Source: Microvirga terricola
GTDB lineage: Bacteria; Pseudomonadota; Alphaproteobacteria; Rhizobiales; Beijerinckiaceae
DNA length: 64,000 nt
Reading direction: 5' to 3'
Assembly (NCBI RefSeq): GCF_011777495.1
Contig: NZ_JAATJS010000002.1
Span: forward strand, 744,001-808,000
Below, piece by piece: positions 54,637 to 62,079 of the stretch. The stretch's first letter is position 1; each line of letters starts with the position of its first letter. The position numbers and the translations under genes are program-made. Below the pieces are notes generated by a model, which had not been told where the DNA came from, searched no databases, and worked only from the letters and a program-made list of their open reading frames with translations.

Positions 54637-55167
54637 ATGCCGGTATATAGCCTCGACGAGATCGCTCCGATCCTGCCGGAACCCGGCCGTTTCTGGATTG
54701 CGCCGGATGCACATGTGATCGGCCGCGTCCGCCTTGGGGATGATGTCGGGGTCTGGTTCGGCGCTGTCCTGCGCGGCGACAACGAACTCATCGACATCGG
54801 TGCCGGGACGAACATTCAGGAAGGGGCGGTGCTCCACACCGACAAGGGCGTGCCCTTGAGCGTGGGGGAGGGCTGCACCATCGGGCACAGGGCCATCCTT
54901 CACGGCTGTACGGTGGGCGACAATTCGCTGATCGGGATGGGCGCGACGGTGCTCAACAATGCCCGCATCGGCTCGAATTGCGTCGTCGGCGCGAACGCGC
55001 TCGTGACCGAGGGCAAGGAATTTCCCGACAATTCGCTGATCGTCGGCGCACCCGCACGGGCGATCAGGGTGCTGGATGAGGCCGCTATCGAGCGGCTGCG
55101 ATGGTCGGCGCGGCACTATGTCGAGAACTGGCGCCGCTTCGCAAAAGGAATGAAGCGGGTCGATTGA
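54637..55167 (+). CDS. Gamma-class carbonic anhydrase-like protein
   Basis: Left-handed beta-helix hexapeptide protein of 176 residues. The three zinc His of the gamma class are present: His67 (AVLHTD), His84 and His89 (GHRAILHG). CaiE/YrdA-like subgroup; also similar to complex I-linked gamma-CA proteins. ATG 54637 chosen over TTG 54625. Confidence 0.9.
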   Translation: MPVYSLDEIAPILPEPGRFWIAPDAHVIGRVRLGDDVGVWFGAVLRGDNELIDIGAGTNIQEGAVLHTDKGVPLSVGEGCTIGHRAILHGCTVGDNSLIGMGATVLNNARIGSNCVVGANALVTEGKEFPDNSLIVGAPARAIRVLDEAAIERLRWSARHYVENWRRFAKGMKRVD

Positions 55168-55199
55168 CCCGCTTCACGTCATCTTCAGATCGGGAAAGT

Positions 55200-55874
55200 T
55201 TAGCGGTTCTTCGCAGTGACGGTCGGGGAGGTGACGCCGCCGAGCGAGACCCATGCGGTCGAGGTCTGGCTTTCCTGCTTCACATAGACGTAGCCGGTCC
55301 GCTCCCACGACAACACCGCGTTGCGCTTGTTGTCGAGGACGTAATCGCCCTTGCTGGTCTTGAGCATGAGAACGGCATGGCCTTCGCCCAGCTCGTCGAT
55401 CACGACGGTCATGCGCATGGCGCGGCGGGGCAACCCCTTTTCCGCGAGGAGCTTGCGCTTGAGGAGCTGATAGTCCTCGCAGTCGCCCTTGCCGTCGGTC
55501 GGCAGGCTCCACTTATCGACAACGCCCCAATGGTCCATGTCCGTGACCGGCTTGATGGTCGTGTTCACGTGCTGGTTGACCGAGACGATCGTCTTCCAGA
55601 TCTCAGGAGTCATCTCGATGGTCGAGGCCTCCGACGTGTCGACCGCGCATTCGCCCGGATAGTCACGGCAGAACTCCACCCAACCCTGGATCGGCTTGGC
55701 CGAACCGGCGGTCCGGATCACATGTCCGGCCTTGGGAAGAGAGCCCGTTGTGGTCTGTGCCTGAGAGGCCGATCCAAGGAAAACCAGCGAAAGGCCAATG
55801 AAAGCGGTCTTAACAATTTTGGAAGCGAAACGAGCGTTCGCGCCAGAAAGATCGAAGTTCTTAATAAGAGCCAT
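55200..55874 (-). CDS. Transglutaminase-like cysteine peptidase (LapG/BTLCP type)
   Basis: Exported protein of 224 residues with signal peptide (KTAFIGLSLVFLGSASQA). The catalytic triad is visible: Cys in GKGDCEDYQLLKRKL, His in GEGHAVLMLKT and Asp in YVLDNKRNAV. LapG clips surface adhesins under cyclic-di-GMP control with LapD; no adhesin, exporter or LapD gene is near, so the target is unknown. The ATG at 55874 is chosen; GTG 55883 is upstream. A hairpin lies 11 bases before the start. Confidence 0.87.
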   Translation of the reverse strand: MALIKNFDLSGANARFASKIVKTAFIGLSLVFLGSASQAQTTTGSLPKAGHVIRTAGSAKPIQGWVEFCRDYPGECAVDTSEASTIEMTPEIWKTIVSVNQHVNTTIKPVTDMDHWGVVDKWSLPTDGKGDCEDYQLLKRKLLAEKGLPRRAMRMTVVIDELGEGHAVLMLKTSKGDYVLDNKRNAVLSWERTGYVYVKQESQTSTAWVSLGGVTSPTVTAKNR

Positions 55875-56183
55875 GCCCCACACTCAGTTGGTTAATGTTC
55901 TTTTAACCAAACTGACACGGCTGGAATTACGGCTCAAGCCAAAAGTAAAGGATGAGTTAACGCGTCGCGGGTGGGACTAGTTCCATTAAGGTTAACGAAA
56001 TTATTCATCCAGAATTTACGCCTACTGACCTTCCCTTTAGTCATATCTTTCACTGCAACGCGGAGGAGGGAGCAGCACGCCGGACTCGACCTCGGCAGGC
56101 AAACAACGGTAACTCAGTCGAGCTTTTCCGAAACGCGGTCGATTGCCGCCACACGCGCAACCGGCTCTTCAAGAAGTGCTTTC
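55875..56183. other. Divergent intergenic region between LapG-like and rhomboid genes
   Basis: 309 bases, A/T-rich in its first half, with no convincing gene. It holds the hairpin at 55885-55914 and two AACGAAATTATTC-type A/T stretches near 55995 that could be promoter elements. The second half is GC-rich and stays open in the rhomboid frame but lacks a good start. Confidence 0.5.
55885..55914 (-). promoter_or_regulatory. Leader inverted repeat upstream of the LapG-like gene
   Basis: CAGTTGGTTAA (55885-55895) pairs with TTAACCAAACTG (55903-55914) with one bulged base. On the minus strand it ends 10 bases before the ATG, so it could cover the ribosome-binding site or be an operator. Confidence 0.4.
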
Positions 56184-57002
56184 ATGTCGCTCAATCCATC
56201 CGGATCGTCCCGCGAGCCCATTTTCAACCTCCCGACCTCGATCTTCCTCAGCGTTCTGGTTCTCGTCGGCATTCACGCGCTGCGGCTGCTTTTGTCGGAG
56301 GAGACGGATTTCCAACTGCTGATCGACTGGGCGGTCATCCCGGCCCGCTGGTCGGTGGAATATGGCGGCGTTCAGTCCGACGAGGTTTTGAGCGCCCTGC
56401 AGCAGGGTTCATCGGAGCAGGCGATCTCGCCCCTTCACGCGCTGGCGCAATATATCTTGGCGCAGAATGAGGGGAGACCCTGGACGGCGCTGTCTTATGC
56501 CTTCCTCCATGGCTCCTGGGCGCATGTGATCATCAATTCGATCTGGCTTGCCGCCTTCGGCACGCCGGTGGCGCGGCGATGCGGCGCGGGCCGTTTCCTC
56601 CTGCTGTGCGCCGCTGCGGCTATTGGTGGCGCGATCCTCTATGCCTTCATGAACCCTTTGCAGATCTTGCCGATGATTGGCGCGTCGGCGGCGGTGTCGG
56701 GGCTGATGGCGGCGGCGTCCTGGTTCATCTTTGCGCCCGTGGACTGGCTGCCCGAAGGCCGTCCGACGCAGCCCCATGAACGCCCTCGCGAGCCGCTTCT
56801 CGAAATGCTGCGCAACAGGCAGGTTCTGGTCTTCCTCGGTTTCTGGTTCGCGGCGAACTATATCTTCGCCTTCGTCCAGCCCATCGGCATCACGGATGCC
56901 AGCATCGCGTGGGAGGCCCATATCGGCGGTTTCCTGGTCGGACTCGTCCTTTTCCCCTTGATCGATCCCATTCCAGCGAGGCGCGGCGGTCTCACGCCTT
57001 GA
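56184..57002 (+). CDS. Rhomboid family intramembrane serine protease
   Basis: Inner-membrane protease of 272 residues with about six helices. Catalytic Ser168 is in IGASAAVSG and His246 in WEAHIGGFLVG; the HGSWAHVIINSIW segment (about 109-121) forms the characteristic loop-1/TM2 block. The long N-terminal and TM4-5 loops are non-standard. Substrate unknown. Confidence 0.9.
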   Translation: MSLNPSGSSREPIFNLPTSIFLSVLVLVGIHALRLLLSEETDFQLLIDWAVIPARWSVEYGGVQSDEVLSALQQGSSEQAISPLHALAQYILAQNEGRPWTALSYAFLHGSWAHVIINSIWLAAFGTPVARRCGAGRFLLLCAAAAIGGAILYAFMNPLQILPMIGASAAVSGLMAAASWFIFAPVDWLPEGRPTQPHERPREPLLEMLRNRQVLVFLGFWFAANYIFAFVQPIGITDASIAWEAHIGGFLVGLVLFPLIDPIPARRGGLTP

Positions 57003-57133
57003 AACGGAAGCCGTTTCGCTCAATCATCGTCTGACTGACGGAGGGTCACCATCCCGTCGTCTCGGGATGTGGAACCCGTCTTCTGCGGAAGCGAAGGGTG
57101 AAAGGTCTTCGCCGCCGCGTAACGGAGGGGACT

Positions 57134-57565
57134 ATGGACGTCGATACCATCCTGTCGATCAAAGGCCGCCGCGTCGCGACGATAGAGCCGAGCCGGACCC
57201 TTGCCGAGGCGGCGAGGGCGCTGTCGGACATGAAGATCGGCGCGCTCCTCGTCAGCGACGGCAATCACCCGGTGGTCGGCATCATTTCGGAGCGCGACAT
57301 CGTGCGCGCGGTTGCGGCCCACGGCTCGGGCGCGCTGGATCAGGCGATTTCGTTCTTCATGACCGAAAAAGTCGTGACCTGCACCGGCCGCACGGCGGTG
57401 ACGGCCGTGATGGAAGCGATGACCGAGGGCAAATTCCGCCACATCCCGGTGCTCGAACACGGAGAGGTCGCCGGCATCGTCTCCATCGGCGACGTGGTGA
57501 AGCACCGGCTGGCGGAGATCGAAGCCGAGGCGCAGGCGATCAAGGACTACATCGCCACCGCCTAG
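57134..57565 (+). CDS. CBS-domain pair protein
   Basis: Protein of 143 residues made of two CBS modules (about 5-60 and 70-130): TLAEAARALSDMKIGALLVSD and TAVTAVMEAMTEGKFRHIPVLEHGEVAGIVSIGDVVKHR. Such stand-alone pairs bind adenine nucleotides and regulate partners; partner unknown. GGAGGGG precedes the ATG. The stop TAG is the first three bases of a dispersed repeat. Confidence 0.9.
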   Translation: MDVDTILSIKGRRVATIEPSRTLAEAARALSDMKIGALLVSDGNHPVVGIISERDIVRAVAAHGSGALDQAISFFMTEKVVTCTGRTAVTAVMEAMTEGKFRHIPVLEHGEVAGIVSIGDVVKHRLAEIEAEAQAIKDYIATA

Positions 57566-57667
57566 AGCATGATCAGAGCAAGTGGAAACCTGTTGCTCGC
57601 CCGGATCATACGGCAATAACGAATCGAGAGCTTGATCATGTTTCAAAGAGACATGATCAAGGTTCTC
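57563..57667 (+). repeat. Dispersed hairpin repeat, copy 2
   Basis: Nearly the reverse complement of 49485-49588. Main hairpin CTTGATCATGT (57631-57641) / ACATGATCAAG (57651-57661) is perfect; a second stem AGCAA / TTGCT lies upstream. It fills the whole gap between two convergent genes, from one stop to just before the other. Confidence 0.88.
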
Positions 57668-57669
57668 GA

Positions 57670-58614
57670 TCATACCATCTGGCTGTCGCGGATGAGTTCC
57701 ATGAGATCGGGCAGGGCGCGCTCGGTGGCCTGCCGCCCCAGCGCGATGCACTCTTCCGCGCGGTGAAACTCGAACAACCCCATCTTCGCGAGCTTAGGCG
57801 AGATCATCAGGTCCGGCGGGTCGCCCGCCAGCCGTGACCGGGCGATGCGGTCCTGCGTGATGTTGAACGCATCGACCATGACGGTAGCGAAGCCGGGGGC
57901 ATTCGGGCGACGCGGCTTCTCGCTCCAGGAGGAGGGCAGAAAGCCCCAACGCTTCGGCGTCTCGATGGCTTCCTCGATTTCGAGTTCGTCGTCGCCACCT
58001 GCCTCGTAGGATTGGATCACGGTGCCGCGGAGGCGGATTTCACCGTTCAGGTTGACGCAGATCACGATGTCAGCGCCGAGCGCGCGAGCCGCCGTGATCG
58101 GAATGGGGTTGACCAGTGCGCCGTCCATCAACCACCGCCCGCCGACCAGAACCGGGTTGAAGATGCCGGGCAGCGCGTAAGACGCGCGCATGGCCTGAAC
58201 CAACTGGCCGCGCGTCAGCCACAGTTCATGGCCGCTCGAGAGTTCGGTCGCGATGGTGCAGAACTTAATGGGTAGGGTTTCGACCCGCAGGTCCGTGAGG
58301 TCCTGATCGAGCAAACGCGCGAGACGTCCGCCCGCGATGAGCCCGGCTCCGGTGATGTGAAAGTCGAGAAGGCCCATGACCCGGCGCTTGGTGAGGGATC
58401 GGGCGAAGGATTCGAGCGCGTCGAGTTTGCCTGCGGCATAACAGCCGCCGACTACAGCTCCTATGGAACAGCCGGCGATCACGTCGGGCACGATGCCCGC
58501 CTCTGCCAGCACCCGCATCACGCCGATATGCGACCAGCCCCGCGCCGCGCCGCCGCCAAGAGCCAGACCGATCTTCACTTTCGTGCGCAGTTCGCGCTCG
58601 GGCGGGGCATTCAT
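57670..58614 (-). CDS. Patatin-like phospholipase family protein (RssA-like)
   Basis: Cytoplasmic or membrane-associated lipid hydrolase, 314 residues. Oxyanion GLALGGGAARGWSHIGVM, nucleophile GCSIGAVVGG (G-x-S-x-G) and LMDGALVNPIP (DGA) are present. No signal peptide, unlike the lipoprotein patatin at 34.9-36.3 kb. ATG 58614 is preferred to the longer in-frame start at 58677 because a GGAGG-type site precedes it. Confidence 0.9.
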   Translation of the reverse strand: MNAPPERELRTKVKIGLALGGGAARGWSHIGVMRVLAEAGIVPDVIAGCSIGAVVGGCYAAGKLDALESFARSLTKRRVMGLLDFHITGAGLIAGGRLARLLDQDLTDLRVETLPIKFCTIATELSSGHELWLTRGQLVQAMRASYALPGIFNPVLVGGRWLMDGALVNPIPITAARALGADIVICVNLNGEIRLRGTVIQSYEAGGDDELEIEEAIETPKRWGFLPSSWSEKPRRPNAPGFATVMVDAFNITQDRIARSRLAGDPPDLMISPKLAKMGLFEFHRAEECIALGRQATERALPDLMELIRDSQMV

Positions 58615-58695
58615 ACCCTTTGGTCCTCCATCATCCCCCGATCCGGCGTGCCACCGGGCGATGCCGTCCCAAAACATGACTGAACTCCGAGACCT

Positions 58696-58726
58696 CGACT
58701 TTCATGACATCATCATGTGAAAGTCG
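58696..58726. promoter_or_regulatory. Palindrome upstream of the patatin gene
   Basis: CGACTTTCA (58696-58704) and TGAAAGTCG (58718-58726) are exact complements, with further CATGA/TCATG symmetry between them, 82 bases upstream of the patatin start. Operator-like; the downstream end of the MFS gene is 32 bases away. Confidence 0.4.
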
Positions 58727-58757
58727 AATGAATAACGCATCAGCCTTGCGAGCGGCC

Positions 58758-59909
58758 TCACGCCTCGACGGTGGATGGGCGTAAGGCCCGCCGCGACATG
58801 AGAATGATCGTCAGGGAGCAGAGAATAAGCAAGCCCAGGGTCGCGCGCAGGCCGATCAGATCGCCGCTGAAGCCGATGAGGGGCGGCCCCATGAGCAGGC
58901 CGCCATAACCCAAGGTCGCCACCATCGCGACGCCCATGCTGGGCGGCACGCCCTCGGTCTGGCCGGCGGCGCTGAACAGCACGGGGACGGTATTGGCAAG
59001 ACCGAGGCCCACCAGGCCGAAGCCGAGTGTCGCGGCGAGAGGCTCCGGCATCGTCACGGCCAGCGTGAGACCCAGCGCCGCGAGCAGCCCGCCCAGGCGC
59101 AGGGTTTGGATGCGCCCGAGGCGACGGACCATGAAATCACCTGTGAAGCGGCAGACCGTCATGGTGAGAGAAAAGGCGGCAAAGCCCGTCACGGCGGCTT
59201 CGAGGGACGCGCCCGCGACCGACTTGAGATAGATCGCCGTCCAATCCACCATCGCGCCCTCCACCAGGAAGCAGAGCAGGGTGAGGCCGGCGAGGCCGAG
59301 GATCGCTTCGCGTGGCCATGCGAAGCTATGGCCTGCGTGCGCGCCCTTGGCATCGTCGAGGGTCCAGAAGGACACGGTGAGAAAAATCGCGCCCATGCCC
59401 ACGCAGGAGATGAGCAGTGTCGAAGAAATGTCGAAGCCCGCGACGATGAGGAGCCCGGACGCGCTCGCTCCCGCCAAACCGCCGAGGCTGAAGAAGGCGT
59501 GGAACGAGGACATGATCGCCCCGTTCCAGGCACGCTCGACCACGGTCGCGTTGGTGTTCATGGATACGTCCATGGCGCCGTTGCTCGCGCCCGCGATCAG
59601 CGCCGCCGCAACGAGAGTAGGCAGGCTCGGCGCAAGGCCGGGCAGCAGCAGCGTCGCAGCAAAGGCGAAGGCCGCGACGAGAACCGTCGTGCGGCTGCCG
59701 ATACGGGCCGCGAACCAGCCGACGACGGGCATGAGAACGATCGCCCCGAGCGCGAAGGCGAGGAGTGCAAAGCTCAACTCCCCGTCCGACAGTCCGAGCG
59801 ATGCCTTGAAGCGCGGCAACTGCGCCGCCCAGGTGCCGATGCCGAAGCCATTGCCGAAGAAGATGGCGCTCGTCGCCACCCGCGCTAGGAGGAGGTTACG
59901 GTGTGTCAT
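58758..59909 (-). CDS. MFS transporter (YbjJ-like)
   Basis: Inner-membrane carrier of 383 residues, 12 predicted helices. The start LLARVATSAIFFGNGFGIGTWAAQLPRFK and the block GASNGAMDVSMNTNATVVERAW resemble E. coli YbjJ, a putative drug or sugar exporter; substrate unknown. Strong GGAGGAGG-like site (AGGAGGAGG region complement) precedes the ATG. Confidence 0.88.
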   Translation of the reverse strand: MTHRNLLLARVATSAIFFGNGFGIGTWAAQLPRFKASLGLSDGELSFALLAFALGAIVLMPVVGWFAARIGSRTTVLVAAFAFAATLLLPGLAPSLPTLVAAALIAGASNGAMDVSMNTNATVVERAWNGAIMSSFHAFFSLGGLAGASASGLLIVAGFDISSTLLISCVGMGAIFLTVSFWTLDDAKGAHAGHSFAWPREAILGLAGLTLLCFLVEGAMVDWTAIYLKSVAGASLEAAVTGFAAFSLTMTVCRFTGDFMVRRLGRIQTLRLGGLLAALGLTLAVTMPEPLAATLGFGLVGLGLANTVPVLFSAAGQTEGVPPSMGVAMVATLGYGGLLMGPPLIGFSGDLIGLRATLGLLILCSLTIILMSRRALRPSTVEA

Positions 59910-59987
59910 GCGGCGGCCATAGCAGGCCGATTCTGAACGATTACCTTCCCAGAATCGGACGTCTCCCTCCGGAGAAAGAGTCCGCTC

Positions 59988-60398
59988 TCAAACGAAAGCA
60001 AGACCAGCCTTGCCCTCGGATGTTTCCACTTTGCGATAGAAGCAGGAGCGTCGGCCGGTGTGGCAGCAACCGCCGTCGCCCGCAACCTTGACCTTGAGCC
60101 ACAGAGCGTCCTGGTCGCAGTCGATCCGCATTTCGACGACGGTCTGGATCTGCCCGCTCGTCGCGCCCTTATGCCAAAGCTCGCTGCGCGAGCGCGACCA
60201 ATACCAGGCCTCGCCGGTCTCGATGGTCTTGGCGAAGGCTTCCGCGTTCATGTGCGCGACCATCAGCAAGTCACCGGTGTCGGAATCGGTCGTGACGACG
60301 GTGATGAGCCCATCCGCGCCGAAGCGCGGCGTCAGAACCGTTCCCTCCTCCAGATCGGCCTTTGCGCCGGGAGCAGGGAAAGGATGGCACGTGCACAT
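59988..60398 (-). CDS. hisI: Phosphoribosyl-AMP cyclohydrolase
   Basis: Third step of histidine synthesis; 136 residues, stand-alone (not fused to HisE). Mg site [13 protein letters not shown] (D-x-D-x-D) and zinc cysteines in [32 protein letters not shown] is the family hallmark. ATG 60398 is chosen because upstream residues are not conserved; no other his gene is in the window. Confidence 0.95.
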   Translation of the reverse strand: MCTCHPFPAPGAKADLEEGTVLTPRFGADGLITVVTTDSDTGDLLMVAHMNAEAFAKTIETGEAWYWSRSRSELWHKGATSGQIQTVVEMRIDCDQDALWLKVKVAGDGGCCHTGRRSCFYRKVETSEGKAGLAFV

Positions 60399-60438
60399 GA
60401 AATGAGCCTCGATAAGAGCCGGAAGAAGGAGAGGGACC

Positions 60439-61074
60439 TTACACCTTTCCGTGCCGGACGAGCGACAGAAAGCGCGCCTGTTCGGTCGCATTGTCCTTGA
60501 ACGCGCCTGTGAACTGGCTCGTCAATGTGATCGCACCCGCTTTCTGCACGCCGCGCATGGACATGCACATGTGTTCGGCCTCGATCATCACGGCGACGCC
60601 GCGCGGCTCGAGAGCCTCTTCAAGGGCGGTCGCGATCTGGGCCGTCATGGTCTCCTGCGTCTGGAGCCGGCGCGCATAGACCTCCACGAGACGTGCGAGC
60701 TTCGACAGGCCGACGATACCCTTTGTCGGGTAGTAGCCGATATGCGCGACGCCGTGGAACGGCACCATGTGATGTTCACAGTGGGAGTAGAACGGGATGT
60801 CGCGCACCAGCACGATGTCCTCGTAGCCCTCGACCTCCTTGAAGATCTTGTTCAGGACCTCGTGCGGGTCGTCCTTGTAACCGGAATAGAGCTCCTTGAA
60901 CGCCTTGGCGACGCGCTTGGGCGTCTCGTGCAGGCCCTCACGGTCTGGGTCGTCCCCGGCCCAGCGGATGAGGGTGCGAACGGCGGCTTCCGCCTCTTCG
61001 CGGGTCGGACGGTCGACAGGCTTGTCTGCGGCTGGAGCCAGGCGCTTGGACAAGGACTTAACCACATTATCCAT
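60439..61074 (-). CDS. folE: GTP cyclohydrolase I
   Basis: Makes dihydroneopterin triphosphate for folate and queuosine; 211 residues. Zinc ligands are visible: Cys and His in [12 protein letters not shown] and the second Cys in [12 protein letters not shown]; catalytic block [29 protein letters not shown] 61074 (AGAAAGG upstream) is preferred to the longer frame from 61179. Divergent from the Fe-S scaffold gene. Confidence 0.96.
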   Translation of the reverse strand: MDNVVKSLSKRLAPAADKPVDRPTREEAEAAVRTLIRWAGDDPDREGLHETPKRVAKAFKELYSGYKDDPHEVLNKIFKEVEGYEDIVLVRDIPFYSHCEHHMVPFHGVAHIGYYPTKGIVGLSKLARLVEVYARRLQTQETMTAQIATALEEALEPRGVAVMIEAEHMCMSMRGVQKAGAITLTSQFTGAFKDNATEQARFLSLVRHGKV

Positions 61075-61225
61075 GTGGAGCCTTTCTTTGACTGTAACGG
61101 GACCTTTCGGCCTCCGGCGTTTTCTTCCCTTAACCCCGCGAACGCGCTCTGGACGCATTCGCTCGCGGAGTTGTGCCATTATGCTTATATCGGGAGTGTG
61201 ACGTTGTCTTTCACCTGTTTATCCG

Positions 61226-61669
61226 ATGCTGAACGAGATCTATAGTCGCCGTATTCTGGAATTGGCCGCCGATATCCCGCATCTGGGGCGTCTGGCGGAG
61301 GCGGATGCCTCCGCGACGGCGCGTTCCAAGCTGTGCGGTTCGGTCGTGACGGTCGATCTCAAGCTCGACGGCGACGTGGTCACGGCCTTCGCGCATGAGG
61401 TGAAAGCCTGTGCGCTCGGCCAGGCCTCGTCCTCCATCATGGGACGCAATGTTTTGGGTTCGACGGCTGAGGAGCTGCGCGCCCTGCGGGATGTCGCCCG
61501 CGCCATGCTGAAGGAAAGCGGCGCTCCGCCCACCGGCAAATGGGCCGACCTTCAGGTGCTGGAGCCGGTGCGGGAGTATAAGGCCCGCCACGCTTCGGTT
61601 CTCCTGACCTTCGATGCGGTCGTCGATGCGCTCGACCAGATCGAGGCGCGGCGAAACGGGGGAGCCTGA
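61226..61669 (+). CDS. IscU/NifU-like Fe-S scaffold protein, third Cys missing
   Basis: Protein of 147 residues of the iron-sulfur scaffold family. Two canonical cysteines are kept (Cys37 in SKLCGSV, Cys62 in VKACALGQASSS), but where IscU has His-Cys-Ser the sequence is His122-Ala123-Ser124 (ARHASVLL). A scaffold that needs three Cys would not work the usual way, so it may be a carrier or a regulator. It is followed four bases later by yidD. Confidence 0.85.
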   Translation: MLNEIYSRRILELAADIPHLGRLAEADASATARSKLCGSVVTVDLKLDGDVVTAFAHEVKACALGQASSSIMGRNVLGSTAEELRALRDVARAMLKESGAPPTGKWADLQVLEPVREYKARHASVLLTFDAVVDALDQIEARRNGGA

Positions 61670-61672
61670 CGA

Positions 61673-62011
61673 ATGCCGAGCCCTGTCCGGCAGGCGGCGC
61701 ATTTCGCGATCCGGGGCTATCAGCTGACGCTGTCGGGCCTCGTCGGCCGCCAGTGCCGCCATCTGCCGTCCTGCTCCGAATACACGGATGAGGCGATCCA
61801 GCGGCATGGTTTCTGGGCCGGGGGCTGGATGGGCGTGGCGCGGATCTGCCGCTGTGGTCCCTTCGGCACGTCGGGGCTCGACATCGTGCCTGAAACATTG
61901 CCCGAACGGGCCGCCTGGTATAAGCCCTGGGCTTATGGTCGCTGGCGGGGCACGAACGCCCCCGCGATCACCTGCGAAGCCGTCGAACCTGACGAGCGTC
62001 GCACTTCCTAA
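61673..62011 (+). CDS. yidD: YidD membrane protein insertion efficiency factor
   Basis: Small membrane-associated protein of 112 residues; binds near YidC/SecYEG. The family core is clear: [50 protein letters not shown], with four conserved Cys. The C-terminal 40 residues are extra and variable. It sits between the scaffold gene and thrS, a common order in Rhizobiales. Confidence 0.93.
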   Translation: MPSPVRQAAHFAIRGYQLTLSGLVGRQCRHLPSCSEYTDEAIQRHGFWAGGWMGVARICRCGPFGTSGLDIVPETLPERAAWYKPWAYGRWRGTNAPAITCEAVEPDERRTS

Positions 62012-62033
62012 AAACCCCGATCGTGGGGACCAC

Positions 62034-62061
62034 GCTTACCTGCTTCGTTGGCAGGAGTGAG
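62034..62061 (+). promoter_or_regulatory. Leader hairpin upstream of thrS
   Basis: GCTTACCTGC and GCAGG-A-GTGAGC pair over 11 positions with one bulge and a G-U, ending three bases before the AAGGAGA ribosome-binding site. It could affect translation of thrS; no T-box or known leader is recognised. Confidence 0.35.
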
Positions 62062-62079
62062 CCAAGGAGACGTTTTGAC

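Noticed and set aside
62012..62079. T-box or amino-acid attenuator before thrS
   Set aside because: No specifier loop, T-box sequence, leader peptide with Thr run or terminator; only a plain hairpin was found.
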